A stretch of 64,000 nucleotides of DNA from Calliopum simillimum (taxonomy: Eukaryota > Arthropoda > Insecta > Diptera > Lauxaniidae), in the NCBI GenBank assembly GCA_951812925.1, contig OX638371.1:79183697-79247696 (forward strand), in the 5' to 3' direction. This document shows positions 1 to 12,233 of the stretch, in pieces (the stretch's first letter is position 1; each line of letters starts with the position of its first letter). The translations under genes and the position numbers were made by a program. The notes under the pieces were generated by a model. That model was not told the origin of the DNA. It was given only the letters and a program-made list of their open reading frames with translations, and did no database searches.

Positions 1-940
1 ATATCCTGCATAAGTTCGCTCAACACATAATACACCTCAGATGTACAGATCATATAGTTAAATTCATCGATTTAACACAAGAATACGGTATTTTTGGTTT
101 TTTCATAAACAGTGGATAAAAAACTTCAAAAATTGATTAAAAAAAAAAAATGTGACGTTCTGGAGAAAAACCACGAGGAACGGGTATTTTTTTAACGTCT
201 ACTTTAAGAATTTTTTGGATTTTCTAATGTCTTTTAAAAAAAGTTAGAAATTGTTTCACAGTAAAATCATTCAAAATTGAGCATAGTATTGTAGGTACAA
301 TGTTCAATTTTCAATGATTTTCATGTCACAACATATCATGAAGGGTAATTCTGGCCCTTATAGGAAATTGAGCATTTTACAAAATGCGTGAACAACTTTT
401 TTTCTAGGACAAACCGTTTTGCAGATATTTTGAAAAAACGGTTTTTTTTTTTAATTTTAAGTTTGTTGAAAATATATCTCCTAAACTATAATTTATACGA
501 AAAAAAGCAATATGTAGCTTATAGTGCAAGTAATTCCCTATAATTCTCTATTTTCACTTTAAACATCTGACTCACCGTTCATGAGTTATGGTAATTTTAA
601 GTTCAACGCATCACAATGCCTATTCGGCATGACCAATTTAAAAATTTTTTTCAAATTTTGAATTAGGATATCTCCTGAAATATAAGTCGTACGAAAACAA
701 TTTATAGAACATTTTATAAGCTACAATATTGTGTCACAATATTTTTCTCTGAATGTAATGAAATATGTCTTAAACTCTAATTTTCGACGCCATTTTTACA
801 ATACGGCGACGCGAGCGAACACGATTCGAGGTAGCAAAGTTGAAATTCTGAAAGAGCACATCGAAATCTATAAAATTACTCATTTGCAAAAATTCCGCTA
901 AACTTTCCAGGTAACATCATTTTATGATTATAGTGATAGA
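1..940. repeat. Old foldback-type repeat fragments
   Basis: This stretch has no gene. Bases about 60-220 match 11240-11390 in direct orientation (both run through 'tttaacacaagaat' and 'ctggagaaaaa'). Bases about 440-935 match 13150-13625, including 'gaggtagcaaagttgaaat' and 'ctcatttgcaaaaattcc'. The second match is one arm of the foldback element at 12966-13637, so this is a diverged, partial copy of the same family. No reading frame of interest is present. Confidence 0.7.
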
Positions 941-1004
941 AAAGTTTTTGTACAGAATTAATTATTTAAAATTAGCTCGTTCAAAATATTAAAATAAAAT
1001 AACA

Positions 1005-2110
1005 TGGTACAAACCATGTGTAAACGATCAAGAAATTTGTTCATGGCATCCGATTTGGCTATAAATTGGCATAAGCAATAGTTGCATAGTGGAAAAAATT
1101 ACTACCAAATATTTTTTCAAAATTTAAAAAAATGGCGGAGATATGGGACTTTGAAATTTTTAGGTTAGTTTTTTTTGAGAAGCTATAACTTCGGTTGCAT
1201 TTATCCAATTTTCAATTTTATGGTGTTAAATGATTTGTCTTAAAACAGGCTTTAAAATAAAAACTAGCAAACATTTTTTTTTTTTTTTTTTATATAGTTT
1301 ACACTGAAAAAAAAAATTTAAATTGAGTTTCCCAAAATACGTCCTTTTTAATATTTTTTATTTTTCTTGTAAAAAAAGCTACAAGTGTAACTTACCAGTC
1401 CTCCAAAAATTGGAGTGGGCCTGCCAGTGGTTCTCCAGAAAAACAATAAAATGTAGCATCTTTCCCAATTTTTCAGTACATTTTTTTAATTTAAAATTTT
1501 TATTAAAAAAAAATTTTTAAATGCTGAAAATAGTTTATTGACTGTTTTTTTGCTTGTATAGTACTAATATAAGTACCAACGCACTTTTTTCAAATTCAAA
1601 TTAACGTTTAATTAAAAATTTCAAATTCAAAAAAATTGTACTGAAAAATTGCGGCAAAAGCTACATTTTACTGTTTTTCTGGAGAACCACTGGGAGGCCC
1701 ACTCCAATTTTTGGAGGACTGGTAAGTGACACTTGTAGCTTTTTTTACAAGAAAAATAAAAAATATTAAAAAGGACGTATTTTGGGAAACTCAATTTAAT
1801 TTTTTTTTTTCAGTGTAAGCTATATAAAAAAAAAAAAAAAAATGTTTGCTAGCTTGTATTTTAAAGCCTGTTTTAAGACAAATTATTTAACACTATAAAA
1901 TTGAAAATTGGATAAATGCAACCGAAGTTATAGCTTCTTAAAAAAAACTAACCTAAAAATTTCAAAGTCCCATATCTCCGCAATTTTTTTAAATTTTGAA
2001 AAAATATTTGGTAGTAATCTTTTTCACTATGCAGCTATTGCTTATGCCAATTTATAGCCAAATCGGATGCCATAAAAAAAATCTTGATCGTTTTGAAATG
2101 GTTTGTACCA
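1005..2110. mobile_element. Palindromic foldback element, about 1.1 kb
   Basis: The left arm (about 1005-1520) reappears as its reverse complement at about 1605-2110, separated by a short AT-rich spacer. The outer ends are TGGTACAAACCAT on the left and its complement on the right. Inside, 'ccaatttttggaggactgg' at about 1709 mirrors the left arm near 1400. The arms are near-identical apart from scattered substitutions and homopolymer length changes. There is no transposase. It is probably a non-autonomous DNA transposon of the foldback/MITE kind; I could not settle the target duplication. Small open frames inside are by-products of AT-rich sequence. Confidence 0.85.
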
Positions 2111-2130
2111 CATATATCAATGACAATGAA

Positions 2131-3143
2131 AACTAGTAAGAGTATAACCTTTGGCCTGGCCGAACATTAAATACCCTAAACTGCAGTATTTTGAAAATGT
2201 TGCCTTTATGGGAGGTACTACGCCTTCTTGTCCGAGTTCATCTAGTTTTAGCTAAGAGCGTGCATTTATAGTCCTTAGTAATCGAGTGAAATTTAATTGG
2301 ATTATCTCAAAAAACTCTTTCACTATAGCATTTTCAAACTTTTGCTTAAATGGAAGGTGCCATGCCCTCTTGTCCAATTTCACCCAGTTTTTGCTCAGAC
2401 CTTGCATTTATAGTGCTTAGTATCTGAGTAAAATGTAGTTTGATTATCTCAAAAACGCTTTCAGTACACCTTTTTGAAGCTTTTGCTTACATGGGAGGTG
2501 CCACGCCCTCATGTCCGACATCACCTTGTTTTTGTTTGGAGCTTGCATTTATAGTTCTTAGTGTCTGAGAAAATTTAGTTCGATTATCTCGAAAAACTCT
2601 TTCAGTATGGTATTTTCAAACATTTGCTTATATAGGAGGTGCCACGCCCTCTTGCCTAAATTCACCTAGTTTTTGCCCAGAGCTTGCGCTAACCATTTGT
2701 AGTATTTATGTGTATTGTGGTTGCACTTTCGTGAAAAATACTCAGAGCTTGCCCTTACAATTCGTAGTATTTATGTGTATTTTGGTTGCATTGTCGTGAA
2801 AAATACTCTTAAAGTTGCATTTTCAATATAATATTTTGTATGGGCGGTAGGCGTGTCCGTTGACCGATTTTGCTTATTTTCAATCTCTCGAGCTAACATT
2901 AGCGACGGAGGCAGGGTATCAAATTTCATTGAATTATCTTGCTCAGTTTTCCCAGAAAATGTATTTCCACGCACACCCAGCCAGCCAGCGAGACAGGCAG
3001 ATAGACAAACAGACATGGCTATATCGACTCAGGAGGTGAAGCTGATCAAGAATATATATACTTTTCTACATTTGCCACGCCTTCCCTTCTGCGTTACAAA
3101 TGGAAGAACAAAGTGAATATACGCTGGGTGTAGGGTATAAAAA
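2131..3143 (-). mobile_element. DINE-1-like Helentron, copy 1 (near full length)
   Basis: Read on the minus strand it starts with TATACCCTACACCC (near 3143). It carries the block ATATATATTCTTGATCAG next to a (CTGG)n run, and ends in a subterminal inverted GTAGGGTATTTAATG followed by a TTTGGCCAGGCCAAA-type hairpin (here slightly mutated) and ...CTAGTT. About four 142-bp internal units, each with a 'gggaggtgccacgccctc'-like core, lie near 2211, 2351, 2493 and 2635. Terminal hairpin, subterminal inverted repeats and internal minisatellite are the marks of DINE-1/INE-1 Helentrons. From memory the TATACCC end resembles the Drosophila element. It has no coding capacity. Confidence 0.75.
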
Positions 3144-3147
3144 GAAG

Positions 3148-3262
3148 ACTAATCACCCGTGCTGGGCTTCCTGCAGCCGTACAAAAAATCATTGTGTACG
3201 CATTTGTGAATTTCGTTGGGAAGAAGTGCTTTCTAAAGAAGCGCTTGAAATTTTATTCCTTG
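3148..3262. repeat. Dispersed repeat related to 43690-43850
   Basis: The text 'aatcacccgt...ctggg...caaaaaatcattgtgta...agtgctt' recurs at 43690-43850, where its complement carries a clear tRNA T-arm/B-box-like motif. Here the B-box region is mutated. It is probably a tRNA-derived SINE relic or the end of a larger repeat; it directly follows a Helentron end. Confidence 0.5.
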
Positions 3263-3476
3263 GTTTTGAATTCGATTTTCATTGGCATGCACTTTTGTGT
3301 ATAATTTACATTTATTTTAGTAATATCGAGGTATTGAGCATGAATAGAAATGATTGTCAAAACTGCTGTATTTTTTCACAGTTCGACAGGTTTTTCAACT
3401 TTGCTTTCATTATGATACTTGTAAAAATGTAGGCATTTAACTGTCATATTATAACTACTTAAATTAGGAATGTAAA

Positions 3477-5753
3477 TGTGATCGTCCAGTGGAAAAGGTA
3501 CCTTATCTTCATAAAATAAAAAACCGTTTATTTGCATTTTCTAAAAACACATAAAATTTTGAATAAAATGACAACTTGACCACTGGAAAATTCTAAAAAT
3601 TGACTGAGTTATGGAATTTTGTAAACGTAAAATGAAAACTTAAGTTTGTAGATATCGAAGTTCAAAGTTGGTCAATTATCAATTTTTACAGGATAGAGGT
3701 TAGGTAAGACCGCTTTTATTGGCATTTGCAATTTGATAGTCGATCTCAAATCAGTTGTAACATATTCAGTAGAGCGCCCACAAAATATATGAAATGTGCA
3801 AAGTTGTGAATTTGTTTGCTCCCCGTCCATTTCCTGAAATTAGAGGTCAAAAAAATAAGATCTCAAAAAAAAAATTTGGAATCGGTAGTAGAAAAAACCC
3901 AGCCGGTTTTCGATCAAAGGTCGAAAAATTTACTAAAAAAGTCGCTTTGACTGCCCGTTACTTCAAAACTGTTCATTTTTTCATAATATTTTTAAGACAA
4001 CTTTTGTAGAGCAGAACTAGGTCAACATTATCTTGTTAAAAAATGTTGTTCCAAAAATTAAATTTGTTGTTGTTTCGGTACAAAAACTTATATTTTTTAA
4101 GAAAATTTTCATGACTTTTTTTCTATAAATTGTTTTTTTGTAATTTTCGAAGGGCGGAATATTTGTTCTGGAATTCTTATATTGCATGGGATTAAATGTT
4201 AATTAATTCAACAAAAAAAAATTATCTAAAAATATTAAGTTTTAGGGTATGGAGCCTGTCTCAATGTTGGAAAAAAATTAGTATTCTAATCTTTTTTCTT
4301 ATAATCGCTACTTTCTTGGATGCAACAAAATGCATTTTTAGTTGGTATTGAATGCATCATTTAGAACTGTTTTTTGCCTTCAATGCTATGAAATGGGCTT
4401 GTGTGACTTTTTTTCAGAAAGTTATGATCATTTTAAAATGACATCATGAAAGTTAAAAATCATGTATGGATTTTCTATAGCAATTGCCATATTACTATAT
4501 CTTTTATAATGTTATTTTAAAATGGTCATAACTTTTTAAAGCAAAATCATACAAGACCATTCTGTAACTCATTTTGAAGAAGAAGAACAGTACTAAATGA
4601 CGCATTTAATAGAAAAGACCAAAACAATTTTGTGCGTGTTCTACACAACCTCAAAAATCGTGTTTTTTGAACATTAGGGGTGAGATATCTCACAAACCAT
4701 AAGCGATACAGCAATTTCGATTCCAATTTCGAATTCAGCATTAATAAACACATCTAAAATGACTGTTTTGGTTTTGATTTGCAGTCATTTTTCTTTTTTT
4801 AAATACCGTTTTTCGACCTCATTTTAAAAACCATGCCATGAACCGGTTTTGAAAACTTTTTTTTCTTATTCAGTAAATGCTCAGGTGCAATTTCACAGCT
4901 TTGTGCAGTTCTCGACAACTTGATTGAAATTTTTTCCTGAACTGCGTGCACGAATTTGGAAATTTTCGATTATCTCTGCTGGAACAGCCCAAAAACGCAC
5001 TAAAACCAAAATAAATGCTATTTTCGTGTTCAGCAATCCCAAATTAGCTTAAGAAATATGACTACTAAAATGGTTTCTTTCAAAATTAAAAATTAAGAAG
5101 AAAAAATAAAAAAATAAATTTTTTCCATAACTTTGAAACGGGCTCCATTTCTTAAAAACTAAAATTTTTTAGTAATTTTTCTTTTAAATTAATCAACATT
5201 TAATTCCCTACAATACAGGAATTCCAAAACAAATATTCCACCCTTTAAAAATTAAAAAAAAACAATTTATAGAAAAAAAGTCATGAAAATTTTCTTAAAA
5301 AATTTAAGTTTTTGTACCGAAACAACAACAAAATTTAATTTTTGGACCAACATTTTTTAAGAAGATAATGTTGACCTGGTCATGCTCTACAAAAGTTGTC
5401 TTGAAAATATTATGAAAAATTGAACAGTTTTGAAGTAACGGGCGGTCGAAGCGACTTCCCTTTTTTTAGTCAATTTTTCGACCTTTGATCGAAAACCGGC
5501 TGGGTTTTTTCCACTACCGATTCCAAATTTTTTTTTGAGATCTTATTTTTTTGACCTCTAATTTCAGGAAATGGACGGGGAGCAAGCAAAATCAGAATTT
5601 TGCACATATGGGCGCTCTAATATTCAGTACATGTCTAAGCACTGAATTCCACCCTAAACTGAAAACCGGTAAAATTCAACCTATCTCTTATTTTTGCTGC
5701 ACTGCTAAATTTTATGAGTGAAGATAAGGTACCTTTTCCAATGGACGGCCACA
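3477..5753. mobile_element. Palindromic foldback element, about 2.3 kb
   Basis: Left arm about 3477-4250, right arm about 5140-5753, loop about 890 bp. The outer ends share CGTCCAGTGGAAAAGGTACC on the left and its near complement at 5725-5748. Long inner matches include the 'ccccgtccatttcctgaaat' block near 3821 mirrored near 5575, and 'gatcaaaggtcgaaaaat' near 3912 mirrored near 5485. The left arm has about 170 bp extra between 3510 and 3790. The loop (about 4500-4830) contains a sub-repeat also found at 10905-11150. No transposase is visible. Confidence 0.85.
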
Positions 5754-7738
5754 AATACAAACGAAGCATTTTATTTGAGTGTTTACGATGACTGTTAATA
5801 TTGACGCCTCAACTCTATTGATATTTTCAATCAATAAATATTTTAAATGTTAATAGCCGTGTTTCCTTTGAGACGTACATATATGTATATACATACTTAT
5901 GTAGGTACAATTGTGTTAATTTTCATATTGCGGTAACATATGATCGGTGAATCGCACAATAGAAAGTGGAAGGGTATTTTTTTTTTTATAGAGAATCACA
6001 TGCTCTAAAAATAACTTTAATTTTATGTAAAAAAATAAGCCGCTGAGTTTTTTAATAAAAACTGATTTTTGACTTTAATCTGCGTTTAACTGGTTTGTTT
6101 TTTATATAAAATGAAAATTATTTGTAGAGCAACTGATTCTCCATAAAAAAAAGACCCGTTCATGAGTTATCACAGTTTAAAAACTAACACAATTGTCTAC
6201 ACGCGTCAATAGAAACATGGCTATTGTATTGATTGGATAGCAAAAGTGTTATTAGTTTTACTAAATCATCACTTTTGAGGTTAACAAATCTATCAATCAT
6301 TATATGCAGAAGAGTCAGTACGATGAAGAAGCCATTTTTTTCCATTTTAAATAAATCATAAAGTTTGACATAGTTTCATTAAAAATTTAACAATATCAGA
6401 CGATGTTTAATGTCAACAAAATTGCAGCTTTAATAAAAGGACTTCTGAAATATCGCTAAAGTATCAGCTGACATGTGATTTGCTCAAAATAAATTGTCAA
6501 ATTGTTGAACAGTCCCTTTAATAAAATTTTTCAAATTCATCTCAGTTAGTCTAACAATCGAATGCGTATCTTTAAGAAGATATCATTTTAGTGACTAACC
6601 AAATGCTTTTTTATAAACAACATTTTATAGCCATATCAGATTTTTCAATTCAATCTACCTTTTTCTTTGATTGAATACGCAGCTACATTAATAGCTAATA
6701 AATGATAAAAGCAAAATGATGAGCGCGCATCTACGAATTAGCTACATCAACTCAATTTTGAAGGCAAATGAAAGCAAATTCGTATAAAACATCAGATGCG
6801 CCACCATTTAAGTTTCGATTAGCCACTTAAAATGTAAATTCTTTTTTCTCCATCCATTCAATGTATTAGCAGCTGATCAAAGTGGAGCAAAAAATTTGAA
6901 TGAACTTCGTATCATCATTCATCATCTGCTCAAAATGAAAAAAGTGAATAAAATTACATAAATTAGCATAATTTAATGGATCAACGTGAATCAGACCCCA
7001 TTTGGTTAACCTTGAAAAAATGTTGCTGTTGTTGTTGATGCTGTTGCTTCTTCATTTTCGGTTAAATGCATTTTCAGTATTTAGGTCATGTGGATATCTT
7101 TGCTAAAAATATAAATTGAAAAATTGAAAAACAAGAAAACTTAAATTAAGCATTAAACATTAATTCACATAAATTTACTTATTTTTTGTATGCTATACAT
7201 ATTAACCTGTACCTGTTGAACCAATTTTAATGCTTCACATTATTGCACAGTGGTTAAAAAACGAGATTATTTTTTATATATATGGATTCGAATACCGAAA
7301 TAAACGTAAAGTAAATAATAGTGTCCGAAAATAAACTAAAACAAACTAAATTTTTTCCATAACTTTATTCTTATCTGTCAAAATGACCGAGGCCTTAACA
7401 CCTTATGACTTTAAATTCTATGTAATTGCTCTAACAGAAAGTTGGCTTCGAGTTTTAAACCCCGAAATCTATTGTTCCAGATTCCAAATCGTAAGAAAAT
7501 ACCAAGCTTCCAGAACGTGGTAATTCAATTGCTGCAGAAAATTCCTTTCAAAATAATGAAGTTATTGTTGATAGTGGTAGAGGTTTCTTGTAAAAATCAT
7601 ATTGATGATCTGTGCAGTTGAGACTACTCCTTTCTCGTTGTTCTCATTCGGGGGAGGGTTGAAACTTCAAAACCCCTCCCCTGGCTACGTCCTTGCTGAT
7701 GATATACAAGTGTACAAGCCATTTATATGCATTAACTC
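5754..7738. other. AT-rich intergenic spacer, no gene seen
   Basis: No credible coding region, RNA gene or long repeat is visible. There is a short (GTT)n tract near 7023-7040 and a GC-richer patch with 'cccctcccctggctacgtcc' at 7672-7691 just before the satellite. It could hold regulatory sequence, but nothing specific is recognisable. Confidence 0.5.
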
Positions 7739-7739
7739 A

Positions 7740-9412
7740 ACATTAACATTACATTAACATTACATTAACATTACATTAACATTACATTAACATTACATTA
7801 ACATTACATTAACATTACATTAACATTACATTACAATAAATTAACATTACACTAACATTACATTAACATTACATTAACATTACATTAACATTACATTAAC
7901 ATTACATTAACATTACATTAACATTACATTAACATTACATTAACATTACATTAACATTACATTAACATTACATTAACATTACATTAACATTACATTAACA
8001 TTACATTAACATTACATTAACATTACATTAACATTACATTAACATTACATTAACATTACATTAACATTACATTAACATTACATTAACATTACATTAACAT
8101 TACATTAACATTACATTAACATTACATTAACATTACATTAACATTACATTAACATTACATTAACATTACATTAACATTACATTAACATTACATTAACATT
8201 ACATTAACATTACATTAACATTACATTAACATTACATTAACATTACATTAACATTACATTAACATTACATTAACATTACATTAACATTACATTAACATTA
8301 CATTAACATTACATTAACATTACATTAACATTACATTAACATTACATTAACATTACATTAACATTACATTAACATTAGATTAACATAACATTAACATTAC
8401 ATTAACATTACATTAACATTACATTAACATTACATTAACATTACATTAACATTACATTAACATTACATTAACATTACATTAACATTACATTAACATTACA
8501 TTAACATTACATTAACATTACATTAACATTACATTAACATTACATTAACATTACATTAACATTACATTAACATTACATTAACATTACATTAACATTACAT
8601 TAACATTACATTAACATTACATTAACATTACATTAACATTACATTAACATTACATTAACATTACATTAACATTACATTAACATTACATTAACATTACATT
8701 AACATTACATTAACATTACATTAACATTACATTAACATTACATTAACATTACATTAACATTACATTAACATTACATTAACATTACATTAACATTACATTA
8801 ACATTACATTAACATTACATTAACATTACATTAACATTACATTAACATTACATTAACATTACATTAACATTACATTAACATTACATTAACATTACATTAA
8901 CATTACATTAACATTACATTAACATTACATTAACATTACATTAACATTACATTAACATTAGATTAACATAACATTAACATTACATTAACATTACATTAAC
9001 ATTACATTAACATTACATTAACATTACATTAACATTACATTAACATTACATTAACATTACATTAACATTACATTAACATTACATTAACATTACATTAACA
9101 TTACATTAACATTACATTAACATTACATTAACATTACATTAACATTACATTAACATTACATTAACATTACATTAACATTACATTAACATTACATTAACAT
9201 TACATTAACATTACATTAACATTACATTAACATTACATTAACATTACATTAACATTACATTAACATTACATTAACATTACATTAACATTACATTAACATT
9301 ACATTAACATTACATTAACATTACATTAACATTACATTAACATTACATTAACATTACATTAACATTACATTAACATAACATTAACATTACATTAACATTA
9401 CATTAACATAAC
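7740..9412. repeat. Satellite array of an 11-bp unit (ATTAACATTAC)n
   Basis: About 152 head-to-tail copies of ATTAACATTAC fill 1.67 kb almost without error. Imperfect units sit near 7824-7858 and at 8374, 8957 and 9369. The variant 'attagattaacataac' occurs at 8374 and again at 8957, exactly 583 bp (53 units) apart, which indicates a higher-order duplication. Every frame contains TAA stops, so it is not coding. Beyond 9412 the repeat fades into degenerate copies near 9455-9510. Confidence 0.98.
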
Positions 9413-9702
9413 TTGACATTACAATACTTAAAATCAAAATATCATTCCATTACCACTCCATTAACATTGCATTAAGCATGCATTAGGATTACATTAACAT
9501 TAACATCACATGCATTTGTACTAACATGTGCGCTTTTATACTGGGGCATAGTAAATAAAAATCCTTAAAAAACATTTGGTGACATTTTTTACGCACAAGG
9601 AAAATTTATAAAAATTATTTTTAATTCCAAACTACTGTGCAATGTGAGAATTTTATTTTTATCTAAAGTCTTTTTCTCCATCTTCGACAGCCAGTTTTCT
9701 GC
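9413..9702. other. Degenerate satellite edge and AT-rich spacer
   Basis: Decayed copies of the neighbouring 11-bp unit run to about 9510; after that nothing recognisable is seen. Confidence 0.6.
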
Positions 9703-9987
9703 TTAAGTTGTCTGTATCGTTTCTTTCACTTTCATTATCGAATGTTGTTCATCTTCACCTGTCAGGGTATTGTGCACAATTGCTGTTGTTGTTGTTGTTG
9801 TTGCGGTTGGTGTCGATGTTGCTTTCTTGTATTCCCCAACATTGTATGTTGAACCAAGTTTTGCGGCAAGGTCATTCACGCGTCGAACAGTAACCGCCAA
9901 CCGACGCTGGCAGTCTTGCCGGTGGTTGTTGCGATGCGCGATGTTCGTCCATAAATTGTCTGATCTTAAATTATTGAATGATTTTTC
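9703..9987 (-). other. Candidate coding exon or exon relic, product unknown
   Basis: On the minus strand an open frame of about 90 codons runs to a stop at 9703. It is much GC-richer than its surroundings around 9830-9960. It includes the readable stretch VTVRRVNDLAAKLGSTYNVG and a run of six Thr codons made by a (CAA)n-type microsatellite. There is no in-frame ATG at the head, so it would have to be an internal exon. A good splice donor, ACAG followed by GTGAAG, lies near 9765. I recognise no family. The microsatellite also creates a Leu/Val-rich open frame on the other strand, which I regard as spurious. Confidence 0.3.
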
Positions 9988-9989
9988 GA

Positions 9990-10540
9990 TTTTTTTTTTT
10001 ATTTAATTTTTAATATTGGCCTAAAGCTTTATTTTGTTTTTTTTTTTAGTGATTCATGCCATAAAAGGAAATCACGTCTTTATTGCATAATAATTACAAA
10101 TTATGTATAGTGTGACACATGCAGATGATATGATTACAATTTGAATTTCAGTAGAATCGTTGATATCATAATAATCATCTATAATTATGAACATAGAGAT
10201 ACATTTTTAAAAGAAATTACATTATTTTGATATAAAAATTCTTTCAGATGTTGGTATATTAATCATTTTTCGTATATAGGCTTTGCGAAAAATCGGACAA
10301 ACAACAAAATCGGCTAGTATGAAATGCATATTTCAATACTTTAAGTTGAAAAACTTAGCTTATGACTGGAATTATTAGTGAGATTTTCATAAAACTCGTT
10401 TTCGTAATGAATTTCATCAAACGTCTTTCCTAAGCTGTGCTTTCTAATCAATGTTTCCGGTACAATTGAATAATGAGTCGTAGACTTTGAACCTACCTAG
10501 GATGAATTTTACTTACAGAAATCTATACAAAAAATCTTAT
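9990..10540. other. AT-rich spacer, nothing recognised
   Basis: No coding region, RNA gene or clear repeat is seen between the candidate exon and the LINE remnant. Confidence 0.5.
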
Positions 10541-10546
10541 TAGAAA

Positions 10547-10861
10547 ATGAAGCTTCTTGGTGGCCTCGCACTATCTCAGAGAGCTAAAGCAAACAAGGTC
10601 AACCTGCATAAGTGGAGATGGATTGGTCATACTCTCCGGAAACCACAAACCGAAGTCTATCGCCAGGCTCTTGAGTGGAATCCACATAGCTGTAGAGGAT
10701 GTGGTGGACCCAAAACCAACTGGAAAAGGTCGCTGCAAAGGGAAATCCAAGAATCGGGAAAGTCGTGGGAAGAGATCAAAGTCATCGCAAGAGATCGCAA
10801 CAAATGGAGACGTTTCATATTGGCCCTATCCTCCTCCTAGGAATTAAAGGAGAATACATTC
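10547..10861 (+). pseudogene. LINE (non-LTR retrotransposon) 3' end fragment
   Basis: The 97-codon open frame ending at 10840 reads as the extreme C-terminus of a LINE reverse transcriptase polyprotein. It has the order W-R-W-I-G-H-T-L-R-K-P, then QALEWNPHSCRGCGGPKTNW, then a GKSWEEIK..A.DRNKWRRF ending. This pattern follows the RT domain in RTE-like and related LINEs; the RT core itself is absent, so the copy is heavily 5'-truncated. The 3' sequence after the stop (cctcctaggaattaaaggag) recurs in reverse at 12196-12233. It is a dead fragment; the clade is not certain. Confidence 0.8.
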
Positions 10862-10904
10862 ATAATCATATGAGAATCCACATACGGTTTCTTACTTTCA
10901 AGTT

Positions 10905-11390
10905 TCATTTAAAAATGGTCATAACTTTTTAAGAAAAAATCATACAAGACCAACTCATATTTTGAAGACGAAGAAAATCGAGTTTTTTAACTTTGAGGTT
11001 AGAATATCTCAAAAACTGTAAGTGATAGAGCAATTCCGAGAATGGATTCGGATTAAGCACCGACAAATACATCGAAAATTACTATTTTTTTGTTTTGGAT
11101 TGCTGGGTTTTTATCAAAAATACCATTTTTCGACCAATTTTGAGGACAGGGCACCTACTTACGATTTTAAAAATTATAAAATTTTGTTAATGAAGCCATA
11201 AGGTATTATAGACAAAAAGAAAATCGGGTTTCAACATTTTAATTTAACACAAGAATGCGTTATTTTATTATTTTTTGTACGGTGTTATAAAAACTTCAAA
11301 AATCGTTTAAAAAAATAATCTGACATGCTGGAGAAAAATGACAATACGTGTAATTTTGTTCAAACGTCTATTTCAAGAATATAGGTGCAA
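10905..11390. repeat. Repeat block shared with 4500-4840 and 60-220
   Basis: Bases 10905-11150 match the loop of the palindrome at 3477-5753 (for example 'aatggtcataactttttaa' and 'aaatcatacaagacca'). Bases 11240-11390 match 60-220. Both matches are diverged. This is a partial copy of an old foldback family with no coding capacity. Confidence 0.65.
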
Positions 11391-12195
11391 ACCTTTCTCG
11401 AACCGTGGCATAGTTTTGAAGTTCTCAATGGCAGATAGTACATTATCAATCAATTTTTATTATGTTTGGGTGTTATTTACTGCTAGTGGTGAGTCAACCC
11501 AGACAAAGACCTTAGCAATTTTGGTCTTAGTTTTTATATCGAGTCTTGATATTGGTTTTGGTCTTGGACATTATTCTAAATCTTCGAATCTCATTTTTCC
11601 AAGCAGTTGGGTTTCTAAGATGCCAAATTTCGAATTGTGTTATGATTTTAAGCTTGAAACGGGCGTGACACACCTATTAACTTTAAATTACCAAAAGTGA
11701 AGAGGAGGTTTGTCTTGATGATCATCGTGAGCAAGACTGCCATGGTCTTAATCTTTGTCTTGAAATTATATCAGCGTCTTGCTCTCAAAAAATTGCCAAG
11801 ACCAACACTCAAACCAACATAAATTTTGCTTATCGTGAATAGTGTACCTTTAGTTCGGTTATGGCGTTTAATAGACTTTTAAGTTCTACAAGTTCAACCT
11901 ATGAGAGATACTTGATTTACATAGGTTTATGTCTCTGGATTTCAATTAGTCATCTTGTATTGAATGTTCTTCAAGGTGCATTTTGTGTGTGTGCAATACC
12001 GCATAGTAATGCGCTCAATACTTTTAAAATATCAACAAGTGCCATTAGAGTAAATGCCCAGTTTTGTACAATGTATTGTTAACGCCTCCGTAGAGTTGTT
12101 ATTCTTCAGATTGAAAAGTTCATGAAACGTATTAGGTTACAAACATAATAATTTTCATTCAAGATCATAATGTGTGGAAGACGACTGTTTGTATG
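11391..12195. other. Intergenic stretch, no gene supported
   Basis: Open frames of 120 codons (11338-11700) and 73 codons (11861-12082) occur on the plus strand, but neither resembles a known family and both have AT-rich, spacer-like composition. Several 'aagacc'/'cttgg' motifs recur between 11500 and 11810, suggesting a decayed repeat. Confidence 0.4.
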
Positions 12196-12233
12196 TATTC
12201 TCCTTTAACTCCTAGGAGGAACATAGGGCACGA
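12196..12233 (-). repeat. Short second copy of the LINE 3' end
   Basis: The reverse complement reads 'ccctatgttcctcctaggag' and continues 'ttaaaggagaatacat', matching the sequence at 10822-10861. It represents an extremely 5'-truncated LINE insertion in the opposite orientation. Confidence 0.6.

Noticed and set aside
7740..9412. Repeat array that might be taken for a CRISPR array
   Set aside because: The units are 11 bp, directly abutting, with no spacers, and the DNA is from an animal; it is a satellite.
9708..9893. Plus-strand Leu/Val-rich open frame
   Set aside because: It is produced by the (TTG)n microsatellite read in a second frame; the opposite strand has better coding character.
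11338..11700. 120-codon plus-strand open frame
   Set aside because: AT-rich spacer composition, no recognised family, and its first part overlaps an old repeat block.
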